From: Crossaster papposus
Lineage: Eukaryota > Echinodermata > Asteroidea > Velatida > Solasteridae
Length of the DNA: 64,000 bases
Reading direction: 5' to 3'
NCBI GenBank assembly: GCA_037893245.1
Contig: JBAIAA010000013.1
Location: forward strand, 248,001 to 312,000
Positions 10,320 through 21,200 of this stretch are shown piece after piece (within the stretch, counting starts at the first letter, position 1; each line of letters begins with the position of its first letter). Under the pieces are notes generated by a model. That model was not told the origin of the DNA and did not search any database. It saw only the letters and a program-made list of their open reading frames with translations. The translations under genes and the position numbers were made by a program.

Positions 10320-10444
10320 GGAAAGCGAACGATTTTCTGAATCGAATGATATAAAATATGACGAGATTCAGTGTGTTTTTGCTAGAATTTTGTTCACTCG
10401 AAGTTAGAGTATAATTTCAAGAAATGTTGTTGTCGTGTGTTTAG

Positions 10445-12272
10445 TTTCTGCGCCCTGACTGGACTAACAAATATTACCAAAAATGATCACTACACATTGA
10501 TAAAAGAAGCAATGATCTTTCGTTTGATATACAATTTAGCCTGTGGCGACATTTTGTTCATGTATTTTGCGACGATTTTCGTGCGCGCGATTTCAACTTT
10601 TTCGGCCATGTCTTTCGGCTTTACATACGCAGAACGTGTATTTCATTATGCACACAAGCACATGTGTACATGTGCTGGATATGCACTAGATGCGATGGTG
10701 ATTGCACAGTAGCCTTATTTATATGATAAAGTTGGGTTTCTTTCATGTATAAAAAGGCCTATGTTTTTGTTCAAAATTATAACAAATTGTTTAATAATAA
10801 TACATTTAGTTACTACTATTATTGTGCTAAACTTCATAGTTCCTATTTCTGTCTTCCAATATGTTTCTTGTACTAGGTAGCACTCGTCCACCACCATGGC
10901 CATGCCCACCACCATGCCCACCGCAGCCATCGCAGCCATCGCAGCCATTGCCAGCATGTCGGGAGCCTCTACAGAAGGCCAAAGGCAACTCTTGTCCTTG
11001 GATATTCTCTCACAAAGTATCTCAAAGAGAACATCACTACTAAAGTTGGTTGATTTGCAGGTAGTGACTCATCGCGGTACTACAATTTCTGACCTTAGAA
11101 AGTATCTGCTTCATCAGCATGACATCTGCTCTTATTCCTCCATGGCCTGACATTGTATTTGTAATGATTCATGTTGGGACAAATGATCTAGAGTTGGGTT
11201 TCCAAAGAAGTGTTGAAAATAGTTGAAGATTTAAATGTACTGGTGGATATGCAGCACGTGCTTTGTACATGTAGATTTAAAGGTTTTGTATTTTAGTTTT
11301 AAATAATATACATGACTTTGTGTCAGTGTTGTGCAAACGCAATGCAGCTAAAACAGATCAAAACCGAGTCTGGCCGAGTCGGGTCAGTTTGTCAAAACAT
11401 CTAGGAATAATGCCCCAAACTATGCCAACAAAGTTTTGAGCTACAATGTAAATTTGACACAAACGGCATATAACTTTATTAATGCAGATTGTATTATTTC
11501 TATTATCAGTGATATAATTTATGTGCATTAACATTTATATTAGCAAAATTTATGTCTTATTTAAAATATTTTGTTTTTGCAATGTTAGAAGCGGGCATAC
11601 ATTGTAATTTAATATTTACAATAATTTAATGCCAAAGAAACTATGCCAAAAACATCAAGCAAAGATAAAACAAGCTTTATTTACTTTTATAATAAATCTC
11701 AATGGTTTGCACATTGAACATTATGCCAAAGATGAATAAGTTTTAACAATTTCAGGGTTTAATTTAACAATTTTATTCAAGCCATATAACATCAACAGGG
11801 TATGTTAATGTAAGCGATAAAATTCAAGTTTCAGATAAAAAGTGCAGTTTCTTTTATAAACCAACCTCACAATACAGATATAAATTGTTGTAAACATTTG
11901 TATTTCTCAATGTTATTGTTATCAATACATTTTAAACAACGACTTCATTTGTCGCTTGTTTTTTGTTTATTTGGCTGTATACATTGTATTATGCAGGCAA
12001 TATTATTATTTTTTAATCAGTCCACTGTTAAAAAGAAAAAAAACCTGAATAGCAGATAAATCCTTTTCGCTCGAGCTTACAATTAAAAAAATACACAAAA
12101 AAACAACTGCGTATTGAAATGTGCATGAACTACACGTTACCACGAAGCCTTTTTCAATGACGTCATTTTCGACCAATGAGGGTGCAGGAAAACTATGGAC
12201 TGTCATGGCGGGATGTTCCGTTTGTTAATTTATTGAGAAGGTTATAATTTTTCTGCGCCCTGACTGGACTAA
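10445..12272. repeat. 1.8-kb segment flanked by a 23-bp direct repeat
   Basis: A 23-bp sequence beginning TTTCTGCGCCCTGACTGG occurs at 10445-10467 and identically at 12250-12272. This may be a target duplication around an inserted retrosequence, or the trace of another recombination event. The interior is AT-rich with a short GCAGCCATC run (10921-10950) and an SGNH-hydrolase remnant. Apart from that, nothing was recognised between 11200 and 12250. Confidence 0.45.
11061..11199 (+). pseudogene. SGNH-hydrolase remnant
   Basis: In one frame, 11061-11108 encodes VVTHRGTTISDLRKYL, resembling the block between the nucleophile region and block III of SGNH/GDSL hydrolases. In another frame, 11146-11199 encodes PDIVFVMIHVGTNDLELG, with the block III signature GTND preceded by the usual hydrophobic strand. 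The frame change and the absence of the GDS and D-x-x-H blocks show a decayed fragment. SGNH domains are carried by Ngaro-type YR elements (compare 31480-32019) and by ORF1 of some CR1-like LINEs, so the source is probably mobile. Confidence 0.5.
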
Positions 12273-12679
12273 GTTAAATCAACCCCAAAACTACAGTTTT
12301 GTGATAGAATATGAAATTATCTTTAACATCAGTGTGAAATTGGGTTGTGGCCGCTGCCAGAAGATGGACAAAATTCGTCTTTTTTTAAAGGTCAATTTGT
12401 TGGTTCGGGAGCTTTTTTTACGTTATAAATTTCACCCTCTAAATGTCATATAATTTCCAATCTGATTTGATAATATAACAAAATGTTTCCTTATCCAAAA
12501 GAAAATATACATAATATTGACAGCCAGTGAATAAAACGGATGTTTCGGACCAAATTCCAGGCGTTGTCGCCAGCTCATTAAGTATTCAAAAACGAGGTCA
12601 CGCACAAAGTGCCATGCATAAATCGCACATAAAAGAAACGGCTTTTCAGTGCGCTGCGGACTGACTGGAACGGCAACCC
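12273..12679. other. Unassigned DNA
   Basis: No gene recognised. A motif CGCTGCGGACTGACTGG (12653-12669) occurs in inverted orientation near 10148-10164, so both may belong to a dispersed repeat. Confidence 0.3.
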
Positions 12680-12703
12680 GATGACCAAAACCTCGCTCTG
12701 CTA
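12680..12703 (+). pseudogene. 3' fragment of a tRNA-iMet-like gene
   Basis: The sequence closely matches the T-arm and 3' acceptor half of the satellite tRNA-like copies: T-loop ACCAAAA, stem CCTCG, then CTCTGCTA, followed by TTTT (12707-12710) as a Pol III-type terminator. The 5' half is not recognisable. It lies 5.6 kb before the satellite and directly abuts the target duplication of the 4.95-kb TIR element. Confidence 0.6.
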
Positions 12704-12712
12704 ACCTTTTGC

Positions 12713-12819
12713 TAGTCTTTGGGCAAGACGTTGCTTAATTCGCAGCCACGAGAGGGCGCTATCGCGAAAAAACATCATCACTCGCCATCCTGTCCGTAAC
12801 AACGTCTTTGGAATTACGT
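12713..12819 (+). repeat. Left TIR of the MULE-like element
   Basis: 107 bp, inverted partner at 17557-17663, about 105 of 107 identical; contains GAGAGGGCGCTATCGCG. Confidence 0.8.
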
Positions 12820-13318
12820 AATTTTTTTTACCGAAAACGGAAAAAAACTAGTGCGCATGCGCTATTGATGTATGTTAATGAAGGAAATTTTTTCTTCGCG
12901 CACGCGCACATACGACAGCTAGTGTAGAATAGGTCAGGTAGCAAGTACCGAGATACCCACACGAGTCATCAGAAAGTCGCTCAATTGCAAGTGTTATCAA
13001 AGAATTAAATTTTGAAAATGATTCACATGTATTTTGAATTTCATTTGAGGCCAAAAAGAATTAACAAACAGCTGCTTTGTATGAAACTCAATTAGAATGA
13101 CTAAATTGGCAACTGCAGTGTAAAGATAAAATGTGTCTAATACTAATTATAGTTTTCCCCTCTGAAAAATAGGCCATGTCCGAATTCCTTGGCTGCAGCT
13201 TAAATTGCATAAAAGTCTGTGGGAATATTTTAGTAAGAATTAATTGATGATTACCCTGAAGCTTGCTTAGCCCAGTAATATACCCAGCACGATATGATGA
13301 GACCAAGGGACTACCCTT
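12820..13318. other. Interior of the MULE-like element
   Basis: AT-rich sequence without recognised genes between the left TIR and the nested hAT-like element. CCCTT at 13314-13318 is the left flanking repeat of that nested element. Confidence 0.4.
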
Positions 13319-14964
13319 CAGGGGCGGATCCAGACTGCCATTTGCCGGGGGGGCTGGAATTATTTTTATGAACTTGTGTCCAGGACATGCGAGCGCGGAG
13401 CGCGAAGCCCTTACGGCGTGGGGTCCGGGGCCCGCTTAAGGGCCCCGGAAAAATTTGGACTTTAGATTCTCGGTGGTGCAATCTGAGGCGATTCCTGGCT
13501 ACTTTCCACCGTTTAGAAAACGTTTTAAACATCGAAAATTCCATTTCATTGTGTTATTATTTTGTTCTTATAAAGTTTGTTATGTACTCTTTCTGGCAAG
13601 CTATCATTTTGAAGTCATCAACGAAGGAAGGCCTGCACCGTAGGAAAATTTAAATAAGTTGTTCGTTTTGTTATTCGGCGCAGCGCGCGCAAGCATTGGC
13701 ACGTCACACAGGCGCGCGCGGTTGCTATAATTCGTCGGATCAGTACGTAGTGCGCGACATCGCGTATAGCTGCAATTCAAAACAATTCAAAACATGATTC
13801 AGCAATTTTTGATTTGAAATCGAGATCCTAGAATGTTCTTTTTCTCGAAATATTCAGCTGAAGCCGAGTTAAAACTTCATCAGGTTAGTTGTCAGCACCC
13901 TTCTTTAGATTTTGAGAATTTGTGTTGCTTCAAACAAACAAAATACACAAATTATAAATGATGGACTATACCTTTAAATTACACATGTTCTAGAATGTTT
14001 GGCAAGGTTATTCGTCGCGGTTGTCTTCTTGCGAACTCGGCAACGACTTCTTTGTGATCGATCGGTAGATCTCTGTGACAGTACATGAGTGCCAACGATG
14101 TCAAATTTTTCGTGGACTTGGTACTGCAATCAGCTCGCAAAAATGAATCAGATCATACATCCCTCTGAAAATTCCGGTATATTATCTTTTCAATGTATAA
14201 AACATTCAGGCCTAATATCACCAACACATATACATACACATCGTCACATGCTGTCAAACACATTATTTTCGTGGCATTATATTTTCGGGAGTGGGGAAAA
14301 CTCACATTTGCGTGGCATTACATTTCTGCGAATTAATCTATTTTCTTTGAATGCCTGGTTTTGGCCGTATCATATCCGAGAAAAACATTGCATGCGGGAT
14401 CAGAACAGCCAATCACAGTGTGTGCGTTAAAGAAAGAGAAATATTTTGGTCAGAGAACCAGACTACTTAAACTCGGCTATATAGCTGCCTGTCATGCACT
14501 GTCTTCTACTTCGTTTGACAAATTAATTTATAATAAGAGACGAACTTCACCAGAAGGAGGCACGGGGAAATCCTAATTTAGGGGGGAATATTGAGAGGTA
14601 AGTGATCCCGCCTTGCGAGTAAGATTGAATGATTGCAATAAAATGTGTGTTTGTTAAATATATTTTCAAGTCCTCAACCTTGCGAAGCCTCATGGCCCAG
14701 CATGCAGAGTCTACTTCAGTGCGTGGGTAAATTTGTGTTCTTTCATATGGAGCATAGTTATTATTACCAGGCTTGAGTGGAGGCTAGTATTATTTAATTT
14801 GGTACGAATTTCGGACTTTATTTTCCTTTCAAAAAAATCCCCCAGATCCTCGAATCAGAAAAGAAAAAGAAAAATCGCTGCTATACAATTAGTATCCAAC
14901 TGGAAAATGATATTCATAAAATAAAACTTTAAAAGGTTTGAGAAAAAAAAATGAGTGATAGATA

Positions 14965-15037
14965 GGCTAGGGAAGGAATCGAACCTGAGACTTTCTGACC
15001 ATGAGCCAGCTTGCCTAACCACTGGGCAACGACGGTC
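14965..15037 (-). pseudogene. tRNA-derived sequence (SINE head or tRNA relic)
   Basis: Read on the minus strand, this has an A-box-like TTGCCCAGTGGTTAGG and a perfect B-box GGTTCGATTCC with a CAT-containing anticodon-like loop between them. A run of eight or nine T follows about 15 nt downstream. Acceptor and T-stem pairing is incomplete, so a functional tRNA is unlikely; a tRNA-derived SINE head or tRNA pseudogene fits better. It lies inside the hAT-like element and is unrelated in sequence to the iMet satellite copies. Confidence 0.5.
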
Positions 15038-16030
15038 ATCTACAAATGTCTGCAATTCATAAGTTATATACATGTACATACACACGTGTAGAGTGAGTAC
15101 ACGCGCAGCTGTGCAAAAGTACTAAAATGTTACATGATTGTATTCAAGTCGCCTGAAAAAAGGGGTGCTTAATATTATACTGTAAATAATATTCATTCAC
15201 AGATTAGGGCTAAGCACAGGATAGCCACACAAGGCACACGATATACATACACAAAATGTACGGATATTAGGCTGGCTCAAGCCTACCATTTGACCATGCT
15301 GTACCCGCGAGTCACCATTGACGAGCGTAATGCTTGCAACGCGCTCGCGTTGTCCAACGCAAATTGAATGCGAGTGCGTCAAAACGATTCGAAATATAGA
15401 CACTAGGCCTTCGCCGTTTATAGGCCTTTATAATCGTACGTAACATAACGTCTGTAATTAAAAACTATAAATAGTCCTATTGATGGAAATAAAACACCTT
15501 ACCTTGTACTGTTTACAATGTGTGTCGGCCCACAGCTTGGAAAATATTCATCAGTTCATGGAGGATGAGTTTATGCATGTACACTGAACTAACTGCGCAC
15601 ATGGCATATGCACAAACCTTCGCTGGTCCCATACTCGAAATTTCGCGCAGGACGTACTCTGGTGCATGGTAAAAAGCAGGGGACAGCGAAGAACAAACCA
15701 TAACGTAATGTCGGCATAGCATTTCAACTTAACCACGGCCACGTACACGCATACGTGCCGTACGTGTTTCACTTGGACTACGCAATAGAATGGCCGGCGG
15801 ACAGCTAGGCGCGAGGCAGGCCGCGCTTAAGTTACGTACATGCTATGATTAAAATGTATAAGCGCGCGAACAATTTTAGCCTTCGGTACGTGTGCACGTA
15901 CGTGTCACGGGCACACTCGTGTAGTTTCGTGTTTTTTTTTTATTTTACCTTGGTTTTCGTATCCTGCGGCCATCATAACCCGCGCATAAAAAATATTTGC
16001 CGGGGGGGCGTGCGCCCCCTGCGCCCCCCG
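15038..16030. other. Right part of the hAT-like element interior
   Basis: No gene recognised. Short open frames on both strands have no domain or motif I can support. Confidence 0.35.
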
Positions 16031-16191
16031 CTGGATCCGCCACTGCCCTTAGACCACCATATACCACCATATACATATACACTCTAGTACTTACCTAACG
16101 CCACCCCCCACAACCCCTATTCCCTAAAAACCTACAAAGAATCATGAAAAAATCCAGAATATTCCGCAAGCACAATGGCGACCACAAAGGA

Positions 16192-16212
16192 GGGGGGGGG
16201 GGGGGGGGGGGG
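16192..16212 (+). repeat. Poly(G) tract, 21 G
   Basis: An uninterrupted 21-base G-run inside the MULE-like element. It could form G-quadruplex structure; its length may also be uncertain because of sequencing. Confidence 0.85.
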
Positions 16213-16285
16213 CAATTTTAAAATTATATGAAAAGGCACATAATTACGTAAGCAAAATTGTTTCCTTTGAGAAGTTGGGTTACTG

Positions 16286-17114
16286 ATACCCCCTTCACCT
16301 ACACGGATTTTTCTTACGAGTCTTTACGGATCGCACAGATTCACAGATCGTTCCTGGATCCTTACGATTTGGCCAGTTTTACGACTGATTTAAGTGTTGT
16401 TACGAGTTATTACGGGCTATTTACGGTTTATTACGGATTATTACGAGTTATTGCCATGTATTTACGTCAACATTCCACGATTTGATACGAGTTGTCACGG
16501 ATAACTACGAGCAACTTACGAGCATTTTACGACCTGTTTACGTGTTGTTACGAATAGTTACGAGTTAGTTACAAGTATTTACGAGTCCTCAGGATTTGTT
16601 GCCAAAAAATATATAAATCCTGCAAATCTCAATGTACGTGTACAATCATTCGTAAAATATACGTATTTATTATTAAAGTACTCGTAACTACACGTAAAGT
16701 GCTCGTAATAACTCGTAACAATCCGTAAAGCCATCGTAACACGACCCGAATGAAATCGTTAACAACACGTAAGCACTCGTAATAATCCGTAAACAAATCG
16801 TAAACTAACCGTAACAAATTGTTAAAAAAATTATTACGAGTCATTTACGGATTTTTGCGAGCAGTTTACGGATAATTACGTGTTGTTGCGAGTGGTTTAC
16901 GATACTTACGGATTGTTACAAGCTTTTTACGAGTTATTTACGGAAAACTCAAACCGTGGACAATCGTAAGATTTTTTTGTGTCTGCGAGTTGTGGCGAGT
17001 TGTAAACGAATTATTTACGGATACCAACGAGTTATTTACGGATGCTTGCGATTGACTACGAGTTGGCGATCCGTAAGGACTCATAAGAAAAATCCGTGTA
17101 TGTGAAGGGTGTAT
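16286..17114. mobile_element. Foldback element filled with TTACGAG/CTCGTAA repeats
   Basis: Ends are inverted repeats of about 48 bp sharing CCCTTCAC, TACACGGATTTTTCTTA and TTACGGATCGC (16286-16335 and 17066-17114). A TA dinucleotide at both edges may be a TA target duplication. The interior consists of short units such as TTACGAGTTATTTACGG, first mainly in one orientation, then inverted (16675-16820), then direct again, each carrying a CpG. No coding capacity. Same construction as the elements at 65-758 and 860-1517 but a different motif. Confidence 0.65.
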
Positions 17115-17348
17115 AAAGATCCTAAAAAGAAATTTGAAAAATAAATTGCAAAGGTGAAATTCGTCCTGAATTTATGACTAAAGAAATTCATGAAAATAAA
17201 TATATTTTAAGGGGATCGTTGTCATTTTCAAAATACCAAACGGATTCTGCCTTTAAAACTTGTTGGCAAGAGATGACCCTAATTAATATGTACCGAAAAG
17301 TCTTCCATTTTCACGAATAACGTTGAACACGTTTGATGATAAAATGTG

Positions 17349-17436
17349 TACAGTACATGTATGTACATGTACATTTGTGTACAATACACGTATACATGTG
17401 TACACACACATGTACATGTACATGTACATGTACATC
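17349..17436. repeat. TACATG-rich microsatellite
   Basis: Self-complementary repeats of GTACAT/ATGTAC with a short CACACA run; inside the MULE-like element. Confidence 0.8.
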
Positions 17437-17556
17437 CATATGCAATGAGAAGTTGAGTCAGGGTGTTAGACCTATGCATATGTATGTTTATGCAAAGTAC
17501 GTAATGTACGCTGCATTCATTAGGCTAAGCAGGTGCGTGCGCATTTCTCTACCTCG

Positions 17557-17663
17557 ACGTAATTCCAAAGACGTTGTTACGGACAGGATGGCGAGTGGTG
17601 ATGTTTTATCGCGATAGCGCCCTCTCGTGGCTGCGAATTAAGCAACGTCTTGCCCAAAGACTA
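17557..17663 (-). repeat. Right TIR of the MULE-like element
   Basis: Inverted copy of 12713-12819; ends in GACTA directly before the right ACCTTTTGC duplication. Confidence 0.8.
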
Positions 17664-17673
17664 ACCTTTTGCA

Positions 17674-17740
17674 TGCTATAGGCGCATATTTGCGCCCGCA
17701 CCTTGTATTCCCACACTGCTATAGGCGCATATTTGCGCCC
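17674..17740. repeat. Two 24-bp direct repeats with an internal palindrome
   Basis: Identical 24-bp copies at 17674-17697 and 17717-17740, 43 bp apart, each containing the near-palindrome GGCGCATATTTGCGCC. Such paired palindromic motifs can be subterminal transposase-binding sites (inference). They directly follow the MULE target duplication and precede the small ORF at 17908. Confidence 0.7.
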
Positions 17741-17907
17741 AGATAATATGCAGCATTTAGTGTCCAAATAAAATACGTCATCATAACCCCTGACCTGATG
17801 GGGTATTGTATGACATTGTCAATCTATGGACTGAATTTTCAACGTGTAATCAGCGAAACTTTTCTTTGTATGTTGTATGTTCTGCACCTGATTTACCCAA
17901 TAATGTC

Positions 17908-18093
17908 ATGGATGCCGATGATGCTTTAAGGGAGATTTTTGGGGACGGAGAATTGGACTTTTTAGAGGTTTTGGCAGGGAGTGAAATTGGCGATTGTGAT
18001 GACAATCACTGTGTGTACATGTCGCATGTCTTAGTGGTGGATTCAGTCCTGGCCGGCACCGGCGGACAACAACGGATCACGGGCGGGTGGTAA
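17908..18093 (+). CDS. Small acidic ORF, possible piggyBac-type amino terminus
   Basis: 61 codons from ATG 17908. The start MDADDALREIFGDGELDF is acidic and resembles in style the amino ends of piggyBac-derived transposases of invertebrates, but this is impression only. The rest (CVYMSHVLVVDSVL and a glycine-rich end) has no recognised domain, and no DDE core follows because sequence changes to satellite by 18262. It may be a truncated transposon gene, a first exon, or a chance frame. Confidence 0.25.
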   Translation: MDADDALREIFGDGELDFLEVLAGSEIGDCDDNHCVYMSHVLVVDSVLAGTGGQQRITGGW

Positions 18094-18261
18094 TGATCGC
18101 CAAGCGGCCGCAAATAATGCAAGATGGCGGAGATGCTGCTTTTCATCGTAAACAACCATGGATTAAAAAAATTGGTAACTTACACAATAAAAAATGTCTT
18201 AGACATCATGATTGAATCAATATATTGGAAATCTTTTATTCTACAAATAATAAATTTTGGC
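18094..18261. other. Transition into the satellite
   Basis: Contains AAGATGGCGG (18121) and AT-rich sequence. The satellite starts abruptly at about 18262 inside the 3' end of a type-4 tRNA-like copy, so the array edge is a breakpoint within a monomer. Confidence 0.5.
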
Positions 18262-21200
18262 TTTGCTAACTAGGTATTTTTGCTTCACTGCTATTCACAT
18301 TTAATAAATATTGTAGAATGTTTTTAGAATGTCTGCTTTCATTTTGTTTGCATTTTCTAAATTTACATGAGGCATAGTGGCGCATTTGAAGCGTGCTGGG
18401 CCCATAACCCAGAGGTCCGAGGATCGAAACCTCACTCTGCTAACAAGTTTTCGGTATGACATGAGGTACTCGACTCGGAGTGACAAAGTAGACACTTTCT
18501 TGGTCAGTACCCGAGAGTTTGGTTGACCACAACCTCGGTCTGCTCAGGATAATTATTTTCTTGAAAGTGATTTCATTTTCATTACAAATAGTTACGCAGA
18601 GTGGTGCCGTGGGAGCGTGATGGGCCCATAACCCAGAGGCCCGAGGACCGAAACCTCGCTCTGTTAAAGAGGTATTTTTGCTTCACTGTTATTCAAATTT
18701 AATAATTATTTTAGAATGTTTTTAGAATGTCTGCTTTTATTTTGTTTGTTGTTTTTCTAAATTTACATGAGGCATGGTGGCGCAGTGGAAGCTTGCTGGG
18801 CCTATAACCCAGAGTGCCGAGGATCAAAACCTCGTTCTGCTGCTAATAAGATTTTGGTATGACTTGAAGTACTCGACTCAGAGTGACAAAGTAGACCCTT
18901 TCTTGGTCAGTAACCGAGAGTTCGGATGATCACAACCTCGGTCTGCTCAGGATAATTTTGTATTTGATAGGGATTTCATTTTCATTAAAATAGTTACGCA
19001 GAGTAGTGCAGCGGGAGCGTGATGGGCCTATATCCCAGAGGTCCGAGGACCAAAACCTCGCTCTGCTAACTAGGTATTTTTGCTTCACTGCTATTCACAT
19101 TTAATAAATATTGTAGAATGTTTTTAAAATGTCTGCCTTAATTTTGTTTGCATTTTCTAAGTTTACATGAGGCATAGTGGCGCATTTGAAGCGTGCTGGG
19201 CCCATAACCCAGAGGTCCGAGGATCGAAACCTCGCTCTGCTAACAAGTTTTCGGTATGACATGAGGTACTCGACTCGGAGTGACAAAGTAGACACTTTCT
19301 TGGTCAGTACCCGAGAGTTTGGTTGACCACAACCTCGGTCTGCTCAGGATAATTATTTTCTTGAAAGTGATTTCATTTTCATTACAAATAGTTACGCAGA
19401 GTGGTGCCGTGGGAGCGTGATGGGCCCATAACCCAGAGGCCCGAGGACCGAAACCTCGCTCTGTTAAAGAGGTATTTTTGCGTCACTGTTATTCAAATTT
19501 AATAATTATTTTAGAATGTTTTTAGAATGTCTGCTTTTATTTTGTTTGTTGTTTTTCTAAATTTACATGAGGCATGGTGGCGCAGTGGAAGCTTGCTGGG
19601 CCTATAACCCAGAGTGCCGAGGATCAAAACCTCGTTCTGCTGCTAATAAGTTTTTGGTATGACTTGAAGTACTCGACTCAGAGTGACAAAGTAGACCCTT
19701 TCTTGGTCAGTAACCGAGAGTTCGGATGATCACAACCTCGGTCTGCTCAGGATAATTTTGTATTTGATAGGGATTTCATTTTCATTAAAAAAATAGTTAC
19801 GCAGAGTAGTGCTGCGGGAGCGTGATGGGCCCATAGCCCAGAGGTCCGAGGACCAAAACCTCGCTTTGCTAACTAGGTATTTTTGCTTCACTGCTATTCA
19901 CATTTAATAAATATTGTAGAATGTTTTTAGAATGTCTGCTTTAATTTTGTTTGCATTTTCTAAAATTACATGAGGCATAGTGGCGCAGTTGAAGCGTGCT
20001 GGGCCCATAACCCAGAGGTCCGAGGATCGAAACCTCGCTCTGCTAACAAGTTTTTGGTATGACATGAGGTACTCGACTCGGAGTGACAAAGTAGACACTT
20101 TCTTGGTCAGTACCCGAGAGTTTGGTTGACCACAACCTCGGTCTGCTCAGGATAATTATTTTCTTGAAAGTGATTTCATTTTCATTACAAATAGTTACGC
20201 AGAGTGGTGCCGTGGGAGCGTGATGGGCCCATAACCCAGAGGCCCGAGGACCGAAACCTCGCTCTGCTAAAGAGGTATTTTTGCTTCACTGTTATTCAAA
20301 TTTAATAATTATTTTAGAATGTTTTTAGAATGTCTGCTTTTATTTTGTTTGTTGTTTTTCTAAATTTACATGAGGCATGGTGGCGCAGTGGAAGCTTGCT
20401 GGGCCTATAACCCAGAGTGCCGAGGATCAAAACCTCGTTCTGCTGCTAATAAGTTTTTGGTATGACTTGAAGTACTCGACTCAGAGTGACAAAGTAGACC
20501 CTTTCTTGGTCAGTAACCGAGAGTTCGGATGATCACAACCTCGGTCTGCTCAGGATAATTTTGTATTTGATAGGGATTTCATTTTCATTAAAAATAGTTA
20601 CGCAGAGTAGTGCAGCGGGAGCGTGATGGGCCCATAGCCCAGAGGTCCGAGTACCAAAACCTCGCTTTGCTAACTAGGTATTTTTGCTTCACTGCTATTC
20701 ACATTTAATAAATATTGTAGAATGTTTTTAGAATGTCTGCTTTAATTTTGTTTGCATTTTCTAAATTTACATGAGGCATAGTGGCGCAGTTGAAGCGTGC
20801 TGGGCCCATAACCCAGAGGTCCGAGGATCGAAACCTCGCTCTGCTAACAAGTTTTTGGTATGAAATAAGGTACTTGACTCGGAGTGACAAAGTAGACACT
20901 TTCTTGGTCAGTACCCGAGAGTTTGGTTGACCACAACTTCGGTCTGCTCAGGATAATTATTTTCTTGAAAGTGATTTCATTTTCATTACAAATAGTTACG
21001 CAGAGTGGTGCCGTGGGAGCGTGATGGGCCCATAACCCAGAGGCCCGAGGACCGAAACCTCGCTCTGCTAAAGAGGTATTTTTGCTTCACTGTTATTCAA
21101 ATTTAATAATTATTTTAAAATGTTTTTAGAATGTCTGCTTTTATTTTGTTTGTTGTTTTTCTAAATTTACATGAGGCATGGTGGCGCAGTGGAAGCTTGC

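Larger units (their letters stand above)
13319..16045. mobile_element. Nested hAT-like non-autonomous element
   Basis: Termini CAGGGGCGGATCCAG (13319-13333) and the inverted CTGGATCCGCCACTG (16031-16045) are of the CAGNGGCGGATCCAG type common in animal hAT elements. The direct repeat CCCTT abuts both ends (13314-13318 and 16046-16050). That is 5 bp, not the usual 8 bp of hAT. GC-rich subterminal stretches (13386-13450 and 16000-16030) contrast with an AT-rich interior. No transposase was found. Confidence 0.55.
12713..17663. mobile_element. 4.95-kb DNA element with 107-bp TIRs and 9-bp target duplication
   Basis: The left TIR (12713-12819) and right TIR (17557-17663) are 107 bp each and differ at about two positions; both termini read TAGTCTTTGGGCAAGACG inward. 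The flanks are a perfect 9-bp direct repeat ACCTTTTGC (12704-12712 and 17664-17672). Long TIRs with a 9-bp duplication are typical of Mutator-like (MULE) transposons, but I see no transposase. The element is non-autonomous and carries a nested hAT-like element, a foldback element and simple repeats, leaving only about 1.2 kb of its own interior. Confidence 0.75.

Noticed and set aside
10896..11150. Ala/Met/Pro-rich open frame with GCAGCCATC repeats as a protein gene
   Set aside because: Low-complexity repeat opens more than one frame; only the downstream SGNH-like stretch is recognisable and it is frameshifted.
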